DNA of 64,000 nucleotides. It comes from Gymnorhina tibicen (taxonomy: Eukaryota > Chordata > Aves > Passeriformes > Artamidae). The first letter of the stretch is position 1. The number at the start of each line of letters is the position of its first letter. Positions 25,181-36,110 of this stretch are shown one piece after another. The translations under genes and the position numbers were made by a program. A model generated the notes under the pieces. That model was given only the letters and a program-made list of their open reading frames with translations. It made no database searches and was not told where the DNA came from. Where the stretch lies: positions 558,001-622,000 of the forward strand of contig VXAZ01004553.1 in assembly GCA_013399875.1 (NCBI GenBank), in the 5' to 3' direction.

Positions 25181-25590
25181 AGGCTGAGGGAGTCGGGGCT
25201 GTTCAGAAGAGAACTCTGTGTTCTTAGGAGTCTCTGTGTGGAGACCTCCTAGCAACCGTCCACTGTCTGAAGGGGGTCTACATAAAAGCCAGAGAAGTGT
25301 TCATCAGGAACTGTAGTGATAGGACGAGGAGTAATGGGTTCAAACTGAAAGAGAGTAGGTTTAGATTGGATGTTAGGAAGAAATTCTTCACTGTGATGGT
25401 GCTGAGGCACTGGTACAGGTTGCCCAGAGAAGCTCTGGATGCAGCATCCTTGGAAGTGTCCAAGGTCGGGAGGGATGGGGCTTTGAGCAAACTGGTGTAG
25501 GGGAAGGTGTCCCTGCCCATGGCAGGGGGTTGGAACCAGATGATCTTTAAGGTCCTTTCCAACCCAGACCATTCTATAATTCTATGATTT
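25181..25590 (+). mobile_element. CR1 LINE, 3' end fragment, + orientation
   Basis: A 5'-truncated CR1 retroposon. It covers the end of ORF2 (reverse transcriptase C-terminal tail) and the 3' UTR. The recognisable + strand peptide runs through CSDRTRSNGFKLKESRFRLD and then RKKFFTVMVLRHWYRLPREA, both typical of the CR1 ORF2 C-terminus. The copy ends with the CR1-type tail ATTCTATAATTCTATGATT. The 5' part is disrupted relative to the family and no functional protein is possible. No target-site duplication is evident. Confidence 0.95.
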
Positions 25591-28170
25591 TGAAATATGC
25601 ACATTCTTAATTGCAGATGTAACTTCCAAAACTCATGCTGAAATCTCTTGTTTCTTTGTCATTAAAGAGAGAGAGAACCAGGCTTCAAGGACTGTGCTTA
25701 TTAGACTTTTCTCTGGTGACACCAAACCAATGCAACTTAACTCAGTTTTGTAACCTTTGTGCCTTGAATACCAAGAAAAGGGAGGGTGTTTTTTTTGGCA
25801 GAGCAGATTGGTAAACCTGTCATGCAAATATTTTGACTGCTTAGTCACCACAGCTCCTAGAAGTGATCATAGAACTGTCTAGAAACTGATCCCCACGTCT
25901 TGGTGGGTGGAGAGAAGAAGGGGTTGGAAATAGAAAAAGATTAGATTGCTTACCAGTAATAGGAATTAATAAATGTTTATAAAGTGCTTTGAGATGAAAA
26001 GCAGTAAATGAGCCTAAATACAATTAAATACATGAAGCTCTCCAAGTGGGGCAGATCATGGAATTACAGCAGGGATTTTTGTTGACTGTATGTTTGACTA
26101 TTAAGCTTGTTTTGCTTGTGTCTGACCACTTGTGAGATAGTCATGAAAAACCACCCAACAAAAGCAGTGAATAAGAACTGCTGATAAGGCTGTAGGCAAA
26201 GGCGTGGGAGTTCTACCTCATGTCCAAAGCTGTTTCAGGTCAAAGATACTGTAAAATTCACAGGAAATAAACACTTGTGCACCAGGGGATTAAATTCTGA
26301 CCTCACACTAAAGTCAGCTCCTAGAAGCTCCATCAGTCTAGAAATACATCACTGTAAATCTCACTGGAATCTCACGACAGAAATTACCTTCACTGCAGCA
26401 CGAGCCACAGAGGAGCAGAGCCAGGACAGCACCAGCAGTCCCCACAGCTACTTCAGGCACCTGTAAAACATCAACAATACCCAGAGCCAAAACTTAGGAA
26501 TCCTCCAGCAGAGACTGCTCTGAGCAATAGATGGCGTGCACTTGTGGGGAAATATTGCTGCACTAGCTTCAGTTCCGCTGGGCTGCAGAATTAGTGGGTG
26601 CAGAGAGCACGACAGGCTTGTGATCCGGGGGTTTTATTAAGGCATTTCCTGCAGCGGCTCCCTGTTGTACTTGGTTCAAACTGCCTCAGACACAAGCAGC
26701 CAGAGGATGGAAAATTGGCAGAAGATCCGTAAACAAAGGATAATGATCAGCAGGGAAGTGTTAGAGGAGGTGAAAGTCTAATGCGGCACAGCAGGGACTG
26801 CTAGCGCCTGTCTCAGTCAGAAAATCTAAATAAATTTAATAGAAGTACAAAGCAGGAAAAGGGCCAGTTAAAGGAAGGGGCACTCCCTGGCCACATGGAG
26901 TACTACATCTAAACAGTTACCACAAAATTTGCTCAGTTCTGTGTTTCTCCACAACCACATATGGAACAGGAGAGGTTAATTTTATGTGACAGCGAGTCCA
27001 CTGTCAGGTGTTACACACTGCCACAAAGTAAGATGGATTTGGAGGCGGATGAAAGTCTGTGTGCACAAAGGAAATTATCTACCCCACAGATAATGAATGT
27101 GAGAGAAAAATTCCACTGTCTGGGAGAGGTACCAGAGTACAAATCTTTAACTGCAGACAGAAAGCCACTTGATACATCTTTACAGACATCAATTCCTGCC
27201 ATTTTCTGAGCCAAGACCCTAAGTAGGGTTACTTAGAAAGTTGTGTTTGATTTGAAGAAGGAGTAAGAAATGGTAGGAAACCTCACCTGTTCTTAACAAA
27301 ATAAAGATTTTTCTAATTCCTCTTCATTAAAGACCTCTAAGAAACATCCTATCATCACTTTGCTATACGCAGCTTTTACGCAGAGGTACTGTATGAAGGA
27401 GAAATCCTCAAAGTTCTTTTGAATCATATTATATAGGACTCCCTAGGGACACCAGGCTTGGAGCTACATAAAAATTACTGTCCCTATGCTGGAGGTCAGG
27501 GAGGCTAAGAAGAATGAGTAGGAGATCTGATTAGGAGAGTAAAATCACTTCCTTCAACCCTCAAGAGCTCTAAGAAGCACAGAGTTCACTTTCAACACAT
27601 AGAAAACACCTACAGATGCTGAACAGAAAACTAAAAATTGGCTTCCTGTCAAAATATTTGATCAAATCTTTAATTTTAAATACGTAATTCACAAATTTCA
27701 AGACCCTGCTTTGATTTATAGGTGACACATTTTTAAGTAAGGTTCAGCTTACTGCCAAAGCAGTCTGCAGCTAAACTGATCATCCTCATAGCAAAACACA
27801 AGGAAAACTGAACGAGAAATGGTTTTGCCTCACTTCCCTACTTTCATGAATAAATTCTCTCTTGAAATCATATTTGCCACAGTGAATTACTTTTCCTTTT
27901 TATACATTCTATGTAAATTAATTTCATTACCAGTAAAATTCATGCAAATCTCTCCGCTGCCAGTGTGTGTCTGATGGAGCTGTGGGAACCTGCAGCTGAT
28001 TTGCTGGGTGTGGGAGGATCCTGGTTCTGGGATCTGGCAGAGCTGGGTTCCCGTGCCCTAATGACTGTTTTGACCTTTCCCTCTCACGTGCAGCCAGCTA
28101 CCCATCCTTGCAAGGTCTCAAAATAAACTTCCTTGGTGACGAGGTAAGAGTTTGGATCAAAATGTGCAGA
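25591..28170. other. Intergenic DNA, no gene recognised
   Basis: AT-rich sequence with only short frames. A candidate 50-bp exon on + is noted at 28094-28143. The stretch 27640-27940 is AT-rich and unique-looking, but nothing can be assigned. Confidence 0.6.
28094..28143 (+). other. Candidate small exon (splice-site pair)
   Basis: A pyrimidine-rich tract (TTTTGACCTTTCCCTCTCACG) ends in TGCAG at 28093, and a strong donor GAG|GTAAGAG follows exactly 50 bases later. The enclosed sequence contains a stop and an AATAAA at about 28121, so it would be non-coding or terminal. The alternative is a degenerate LTR end or chance. There is no transcript evidence. Confidence 0.2.
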
Positions 28171-28974
28171 CTATGCTACTTTAGTTAACTCTTGTGGTAG
28201 CTGACAGCTGTAACCTGATGCCAGAAGATGATGTGGTTTGTGCTCCAGGTTTGTTTTCAGTAACGTGAAGATACACTGAAGACCAAACACAGCTTTCAAC
28301 TTCCACAGCTGTCTCCAGGCTGGGTTACAGAGGAAAGCTCTACCATGGCAGAGAGCCTCTGAGCCAACATGAACCCTTTTGGGGCCCCGTGAAGAGACTG
28401 GGTTTGGAGCTCTGTCAGCACAAGCAGGAGCTGTTCTTGTCAAGTCACCTCTTCTCTTGGCTATTGGCTGATTCTCTGCTTTCCTCAGCTTTGAAAATGA
28501 AATCAAGGAACCAGCATTCTGAAGTTTGGGGAATCCACTAGGAAAAACTCTTCCTGTCGCATCAGGAAACGACTTTTCCTGTTGCTTTTGTCCAACCTGT
28601 GAGTGTTGTAAAGGCTTAGACTGATACAGACCAACACCTGTTACACTTGGGTACATCACAGGGAATGGATATACAGGAGGTTTTCCCACCGGGCGCTCTG
28701 ACACGGAGCGCTCCGGTGTTAAGGACATTGCCCGGTTTTTATCTGACACGGAGCGCTCCGGTGTTAAGGACACTGCCCGGGTTTTACCCCTCTGTGGAAG
28801 CGGAGGAGGCGGCGGCCGCTCCCGCCCGCAGTGCCCGGCAGGGGCCGACAGAGACCGCGCCGCCCGGGCCGCTCCGGCTGCGGGGTCGCGACTGGAGGGC
28901 ACCGGCGGCTTAACCAGGGCATCACAGCCTGCAGCAGTGCTGGCACCCGCGAGGGCACGTAGCACCGGGGTCAT
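28171..28974 (-). CDS. Unrecognised 267-codon ORF in a CpG island
   Basis: Minus-strand frame from an ATG at 28974-28972 to a stop at 28171, open for 267 codons. Upstream the frame stays open to a GTG at 29037. The N-terminal half is Pro/Arg/Ala-rich and encoded by the CpG island. Around codons 63-93 it contains two copies of a 15-residue unit ending in SLTPERSVS, produced by an in-frame 45-bp tandem duplication (28697-28741, 28742-28786). A middle section reads PVYPFPVMYPSVTGVG, and a basic stretch ENQPIAKRRGD follows. No known domain, signal peptide or membrane helix is evident, and I do not recognise the family. The ATG lies at the boundary of a minus-strand CR1 tail. A donor-like AGAG|GTGACT near 28449-28444 would end a 526-base exon if the frame is spliced. 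It could be a lineage-specific gene, a retrocopy or a chance frame in GC-rich DNA. Confidence 0.3.
   Translation of the reverse strand: MTPVLRALAGASTAAGCDALVKPPVPSSRDPAAGAARAARSLSAPAGHCGRERPPPPPLPQRGKTRAVSLTPERSVSDKNRAMSLTPERSVSERPVGKPPVYPFPVMYPSVTGVGLYQSKPLQHSQVGQKQQEKSFPDATGRVFPSGFPKLQNAGSLISFSKLRKAENQPIAKRRGDLTRTAPACADRAPNPVSSRGPKRVHVGSEALCHGRAFLCNPAWRQLWKLKAVFGLQCIFTLLKTNLEHKPHHLLASGYSCQLPQELTKVA
28680..28970. promoter_or_regulatory. Third CpG island, candidate promoter/5' exon
   Basis: A compact GC- and CpG-rich block (GGAGGCGGCGGCCGC, GCGCCGCCCGGGCCGC). It lies between ordinary AT-rich DNA and a CR1 tail and coincides with the 5' half of the minus-strand ORF. Unmethylated islands of this size usually mark promoters. 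Confidence 0.5.
28697..28786. repeat. 45-bp tandem duplication, two copies
   Basis: TCTGACACGGAGCGCTCCGG begins at 28697 and again at 28742. The units are nearly identical, with only a few substitutions or small differences near the end. The period of 45 keeps the minus-strand reading frame. Confidence 0.9.
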
Positions 28975-29178
28975 TGAATAGTCTGGGTCAGAAGGGACAT
29001 CATCCAGATCCAGCCACGGGGCAGGGACAGCTTCCACTAGACCAGGCTGCTCGGAACTTCATCCAGCCTGGCCTTCCAGGGATGGGGTATCCACAGCTTC
29101 TCTGGGCAACCTGTGCCAGTGCCTCACTACCCTCACTGGGAAGAATTTCTTCCCCGAATCTAATCTAACCCTACAGAC
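28971..29178 (-). mobile_element. CR1 LINE, 3' end fragment, - orientation
   Basis: The antisense of a CR1 3' end: it starts with a degenerate TCATTGAATAGTCTGGGTCA tail, then the conserved CAGGGACAGCTTCCACTAGA and TCTCTGGGCAACCTGTGCCA blocks of the ORF2 C-terminus. It is about 200 bp, severely 5'-truncated. Its 3' terminus abuts the CpG-island ORF and contributes the frame upstream of that ORF's first ATG. Confidence 0.93.
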
Positions 29179-32100
29179 CTCTGAGGAAAGCAGCAGTGAC
29201 CATGGGGAGTTACATGTGTACAGAGTTAGTGACTCTACAGGAGCCAGGCAAGGGGCTGCAAGCAGGAGGCACAAAACTCTGGTGGGAATCTGAGAGCAGA
29301 GGTGCAGTGATCCAACCATCAGCAATATCAATCAAAAGGGCAGTGACCGAGTTAAAGCTTTGTGGGGCACCACTCCCGCATCTCCTGAGAGGGCAATTCC
29401 CACGTACATCTGCGAGGAATGCATTTCACCAAATTGGCGAAAAACCCTCTGAGCAGAGAGTCAGAGGTACCTGTTGGCTGATGGTGTTAGAAGGGGCTGG
29501 AGAACAGCAGCAACCAGAGCTGGTGCCTCTGGCTCTGGGAGGGAGATGTGCCAATGCCACCCACACTGGCGTGGTGCTGGGAGCCCGCCCTAGGCCTGGC
29601 TGGGACACAACCACAATATTAGTGGGAGTGAGGTACACTGGAGTCATCCCAGTGTAGTTTGTAATATACAATTAAATGCATCTCATATAGTTTGAAACAC
29701 AGACCTCAGAACTGATGTGTTAATTCCATAGTGAGAGGAGGAGGATTGTGGATCCAACCACCACCAGACTTGCAGTGACCACACTGGGCTTTGGAGTAGG
29801 CTTGGTGAGAGATCATCTGGGAGCCACAGAGTGACACCATTGTCTCCACTTGTTCTGACACCTGAAATGGAACAGACCCTGCCTGATTTTAAGTCACACT
29901 AAGCCAATGTGAAAAAACATCAGTAAGACAGCAGGAGCTGCAACGGGAGGTTTCAGAAAGAGCTAAACACTGCAGAGCAAAGTAAGGTGGGATGAAGGTG
30001 CCAGGTCAACCAGTGTGGAAGGGAAGAAGGGGGAAATCCTTCCCCAATACCTATTAGGAAGGAGATCCTATTACTGTGGGCCTGAATCATAGCCCAACCA
30101 GTGCGAGCAGCTGTTCAAATTAGAAGAAGCTCTAACGATGGAAGAGACTTGCAGAAAAATTACTTTGGCACAGAACAGTGGTAGAAGAGATACTGATGCA
30201 AAGTGAAGTAAGGAAATCAGCTGTGGGATTCTCTTTCTCTGTGAGGAGGAAGAACTGATGAGTTATATTGCCATGTTTTATCACTACAGATATATTTGGG
30301 CAAAACTAGCTGGAAAGAACTCATGCAACAGTTGAATTAGTTAAACAAGAGTGCATACACATCACTCAGCAAAAGACCATAGTCTGAATTCCCAAGTAGT
30401 AATGTTATTAGCAATATCCCTTTCTCTCCCGTTTTTTCTTTCTCTTTGTGGACCCTCACTTTTCTCTTACAATTATACCAAAATCTCAGAGACAGCATCG
30501 CATTGTGCTGAGCAGGCAGCAGCCTGTTCATTCCCTGAATGGCCATCTCTTTCACACACAAAACTCCCCTGGGCTCTGCCACATTGCTCTTCACAGAACC
30601 AAACCTGACCTCAGCCTTCCTGCTGGACAGTGAGACCAGGGCGGAGCAGAGCACAGTGCTAAACACAGGCAGGTAAGGGCAGCAGAGGGACATTCCGAGA
30701 ACAGAAGGATCAGGCTGAACAGCAAACAGCTCTGTGCCCCACTGTTGCTCCCTGCTGCTGTGTCCCTAGAGAGGATTCCACCAGGAAATTGAGGACTCAG
30801 AATCACAGTGCCTTAAGACTGGCCACAGTTCTGCAGGTTTGCACTATACAGAATAAATGAGATCCTGCTTATTGCTGAATATCAGCAGTCTTAGCTCAGA
30901 GGTACAACTGCCCAAATCACTTCAGCATTCTCCAAGCTGCTGGGAAATGGGAGCATTCACCAGCCCAAACACATGGCTGCAGGATCTGCGCTTTGACAGG
31001 ATAATAATGTTGCAATCATGGGCAGGATCTCTCAAGGAATTTGCCCTTCAAACCAGTGGGGATCTTTTCTCTCAAGAAGTGAAACATTGGTGAAGGGGAA
31101 ATGATTGAGGAGGTTCCTGGGTTTGAGATTTGCTTCTTGCCTCCACTGTTTCCCTTGGTCCAATGGAAACAGTCACTAAATCTGCATCAGCTTTCCAGTT
31201 CCTGTAGCCTGTAAATCAGCCAGAACTCCCCTTGACCTTGGTGGGAGGTTTACACGATTAAAGCCAGCAGAAGAGAGACAGCAATGAAGAATCACATACA
31301 AGAGCCTTTCTTTTCTTCTCTTTCTTTTTTTTTTTTTTAAAAAAAGAAAGTATTTCCAGCAATGAGAAATCTTTTCTGCTCCTAAGGGCAAATTTTGAAA
31401 GTGAAGTAACTGTTACACACGTATATCCTATTATTTCTTAGCAGGTTTCACACAGGTAACTTGCTCAAATCACTTTGAAAACATTTCCTTTAATATAGGA
31501 ACACAGGAGATAGATTAAAAGCATGCAAGTCTCCTGCTGAATGCCAGAGGCTCTGGAACACTGAACTCAGCACTTTGTAAAATTATCTCCCTTCAAATAA
31601 ACTTTCTACTGTACTGATGGAAAAGGAGAAGGGAGGCAAGAGCCAAATAATGCTAGAGAGAATTCAAGTCAATTTTCTGCCTATGTAGCCTACACAGCCT
31701 GACAGGACCCCAGCCCTGGCTGTGACCTTTCCAGAGCTCTGCTTACCTTGAAGGCCTCCAGCCCTCCATTTGGAAACCATAATTAGCCCTGCTAGTGAAT
31801 AAAGAAAACTAAGTTTAACAGAAAGTTTAGGAACTGAGCAAATTCTGCACTCAGGTTTCATTTCAATCCTTGGATTAGAAGTTTTCATCCAAATCCACTC
31901 TAATTAAAGATGGTGGGAGCTTTGCAGATATCCAGATATTTGTACCACACCAACCAGCTGCTCCAGTTCTCAGGATTTAGTGTGCTGTACTTTAAGACCC
32001 TCGCTGTCAAACATGCTGATACAGGATTTCAGCTTCCTTGCAACTTCCAGCCAAAAGGCTTCCTATCCCTGACTTGGGCTGCAGTATGAGTAAGCAGGTA

Positions 32101-35100
32101 TTCTAATAAGGGAAAGATGAGACTGGAACTTGTCCTAGGCTATGAAGATTGGAAGATTGTGCCATACAGCTCTGAGCACCTCCAGCTTTCCTTGAAGCCT
32201 GTGGCAGCCACCCAGGATCAAGTGTTCACTTACTCAGAATGTAATTCTCCTGGGATTTTCAATAAGGTCTATTTTTTACTCCTGACACTGCTATGCTACT
32301 AATGTCAGAGTTTCTGCCAAATATGTGAGGCTTCTCTCCTTTTATATTCCTTTTCTTTTCAAAAACCCAAACCCCACAGTGATGGGTTCAGTTTTCCCCT
32401 TTTATTTTTTTTTAATTGATTGTTTTGCTTTGTTCCTTTTATATAGCACCTTCCCTAGTCCCCAGGAGGAGAGCTTTAGTGGAGCTGGATCATGCACAGC
32501 AGTGGCTGAACAGCCTGTTCTGAGACTGGATACCCATGGCACAGAGCTCTAAAGGCATAAACAACCTGACAAGCCTGAGGTTGTGCCTCTGAGTAGAACA
32601 TTGAACACTGACAAGTTCCTTAGGAAAAACAGGCCTCGAGCTGTCAAGAGTGCTAAAACTCTAAGACGGAGAAAAATCACTTACCTTTTCCTGCTCAAAG
32701 GTTAAGAAACACTGCCAAAACCAATGACTGATGCTGGTACAAGCAGGATAAAAATGAAATGGAGGAATGAAAGGCTGAAGAGAATAGAGGACTTGTCATA
32801 ACAATGACGGATTTAAGTTTTGTAGTCAAGAATTTTTTTGTATCAGTTTATACAGTGCCTACTAGTCAAAAATAACTAGCTGACCAAGTTTTGGAGTTAA
32901 AAGTACATTTTCTCATGATAAATGAAATTAAGTTTCCTTGCTAAAACAAAGTACATAGGATTCAAAAGTTGCCATGAATTACAACAAGGAACTGTAGGCA
33001 GTACAGCTTCAAAAGATGCCTGAACCAAAGCTTAGGCTGATGTAAGCCATCACAGCTTTAAGAAGTTAATTGACTTTAAGCTACTAAAAATCTGATTTAT
33101 GATGAATATTCCTAGTAGAAGTAGCAGACTCATTTGTTTTCTGCATATAAAACACACCCAAATTAACTTAATTTATTATTTTGTGTACTAATTAGTGACA
33201 CATAAGTCTCAAGTCCACACTGGATGTAAAATATATATGGGCCATTACAACAGCAGCCTTTGCAGATGGCATGTATTAAATCATTAAAAAATTACTACTC
33301 TTCAGCCATTAATGGCCAGGAAACACTGTAAATGTGGCCTTCTGGTGCTATTTTTCCCACTGAGGAGTCAGCTTCTGAAAACTGACTTTATAAGCACTGA
33401 GTAGGAACACATGAAAGACATCCGGAGCAACCAGCTGCCAGCAGAATCTACACCCACCTCAGAAGCCCCACAGGGCTCCCTGGGAATTGTTTGCAAAGCA
33501 AAGGATGAGGCTGGATTGTCTTTACAATAACAAGGGGATTACAATGCAGAAGACTGCAGAACAGGGGCTGGTGATGGATGGAGCATCATTCTTTCCCCAG
33601 TGACAGGCGAATGAGGTAGACACAATCTTACTTTTAATACCGTTGTCAATTCATAAGCCCGGCTGAAAAGACCCTTGTGCAAAAAGCACAGCATTATACA
33701 GAAAGGCAGCCACAGTGGTAATCAGCCTCTTCACTTGCTGCATGTAATACCTGCATGGTTTTGTGAGGATTTGCCACTGCAGACACTCAGGCTCTAAATC
33801 TGGTCCCCATTTCTGCCAGGATCATTCACTGTATTCTACAGTGATGTGTCAATTCCTGTTCGTATCAACGTTGCTGTCACTTTCTGTGAAACAAAGCTCT
33901 AGAAACTGTTGGAAGCAGACTGATTTTCTTGACATCCCCTGGATTTTTCTTTCCTGATTTTCCTTGCGCTGCACTTGCTGTCATCTCTCCATCACTTTCA
34001 TTGCAATTTCATACTTACGCCACTGTCTTATTAAGCTGAGGGAAAAGGAGAAAACAAAATTTTTTTTTAATTTTAAATAGCAATGCAATAAGTGCTAAAC
34101 AATTCAGGTGTCTCCTACAACGTTCTTGTTCAGACTTGTGCTGGGCCATCCCAAGGGAAACCCGTCATTTCCTTAGATCTCACCATCTTCTTGGGGCTCT
34201 CAGGAAAGCCATGCTTCAAAGAATAACACATCTTATTTTCCCTGCTGCATGCACCCAACTCCAGGGCTTTTTCCATATGACTTTAACTTAGGTTCCTTTC
34301 TCATGCTGCGTATTACCACTCATGTTTTTTCCACCAGATTAAGTTCCTCCTCATTTTATTTTCTGCCATTCAGGACATATTCGCTCAAGGGGAAGAAAGG
34401 CATCATTGAAATCTTCTTGCCTTCTAAAGAGACTTCTGGCCTCTGGACCTAATCCTGTTGCCACTGTCAGTATCAGAATGGGGTCAGTGAATATACCCTG
34501 TCAATACCCAGTTCATATTCTCTTTTACATTATGTTTTGTTCAAATAATTTTTAAAGCATACTTATTTATTCACCTATAAATTTTATTTACTCACTTGAG
34601 CCCCTCATAAAGCTTGATTCAAGGTTAGCCTCATGATCTACCAAGAATACAAGAGAAAAATGTTTAGAAATGGGTCAAAGATACAAAGGTCTTGAGGAAA
34701 TAATACAAAAGTTCAGAAGAAAGGCTTTGGGAATGTTTTCTGCCAAGAGTTAGAAGATCACAACCGGACAGAACGAGGCTGAAGAATATAATAACCTCAC
34801 AGTCTTAATTCAGTAAGGATTTCATTATAACTGAAAAGTAAATTACACCTCTTACCTATAGATTCATGGCTACTCATTTAAACCTTATCTGAATACAACT
34901 CTGTGCTAGAAAAGCTGAAATCAACTACTGATCATACAAACAGAACAGGTAAAACAGATTGCCTGCTCAGTACATTTACAGGACAGACTTCAAAATCAAA
35001 CAATTTCATGGTAATACTGGAAATACTGAAAGTTCTGTTCATTCAAACACTGAGAATTCATTTGTCCTCATTCCGATCTGCCAAAATAATACATCCTGCT

Positions 35101-36110
35101 TGTATCGTGTCTCACTTCAGGGTGGTTTCTGAGCTTTTAGAAAGCTCCCAGTGAGGTATTTCTCTGGAAAAAAGGATGTCACTGGTCCAAATACAAGAGA
35201 GGTCCACACATGATATAGAAATAGGGCCTCATTTGCACACAAAGTTTTTGATTCTTACAGATTTCCAGGTGAACATATTTGTGGAGTGGTAGGATGAGAA
35301 TACACATTTCATAGTCACAGACAGGAACACACGTCACTGACTGTTCTCCAGCTCAAATAATATATAATTAAACCCAAACCCTCTCTTTGTACCTGCAGGG
35401 ATTGCCTTACAGGATGCAGTGCACAGAGTCTGCCTGTGAGCACACGCGAGCTGGACACGTTTGCCAGGATCTAATGCCAAGGCTGATCTCTTCCTTCTCG
35501 GCAGTGATGCTGAGGAACCATATTACTCACACTGCCAGCACGAAAACAGATGTTTGTTCATGCCTAACTGATGGCTCCAGCTATCAGCACTCCAGGGCCA
35601 GCTCCCAGCAAAGCCTCTCAAGAGCTTTGTCACTGATCCCAGCAAACAGAGAGCAGCTCCTCTACCCAGCCCGTGCAGAAAAAACAACAGGAGAACTTCT
35701 CACTAACCCCCATTAAGGCCAGAAAGCTCCAGTCCCTCCCGTACAAGTATAAGTGGCCTGAAAAAGAGGTCATCTGATTATTTATATGGGAAACTCTGTA
35801 TCCTCTGTGCTACTGAGGACACAGTGGTTGCTTACTCAGAAGACAAGGTGTATTCCAAAGAGTACTCACAAGTTCAGGTGGGGAGAATCCACAAGAGTAT
35901 TTGAAATAGTTAAAAGCCTTCATGATAAATCTCAAGAAGGTAATGAATGACCTAGTTCATCTCTTTTGAGCTTCATGGTCAAAACTAAAGAAAGAAGCAC
36001 TGTGAGACACTTGAATACGTTCTCTAGAGATAAGAGAACTGTTTAATGGAAAAGCAAAGAAGTTACAAGTGCTAACTAATTAAAATTACCGTATTTGCAC
36101 AGAGTATTTC
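29179..36110. other. Intergenic DNA, no gene recognised
   Basis: The longest frame (+, 29196-29657, 153 codons) has no recognisable domain. Visible structures are an ACACTGG/CCAGTGT inverted repeat near 29636-29656, a T-run/A-run hairpin at about 31320-31350 (CTTTCTTTTTTT against AAAAAAAGAAAG) and an AT-rich, homeodomain-motif-rich block at 33020-33340 that resembles a conserved regulatory element. Confidence 0.6.

Noticed and set aside
29196..29657. 153-codon + frame next to the CR1 tail
   Set aside because: No domain, no supporting promoter on +, and amino-acid composition like random sequence.
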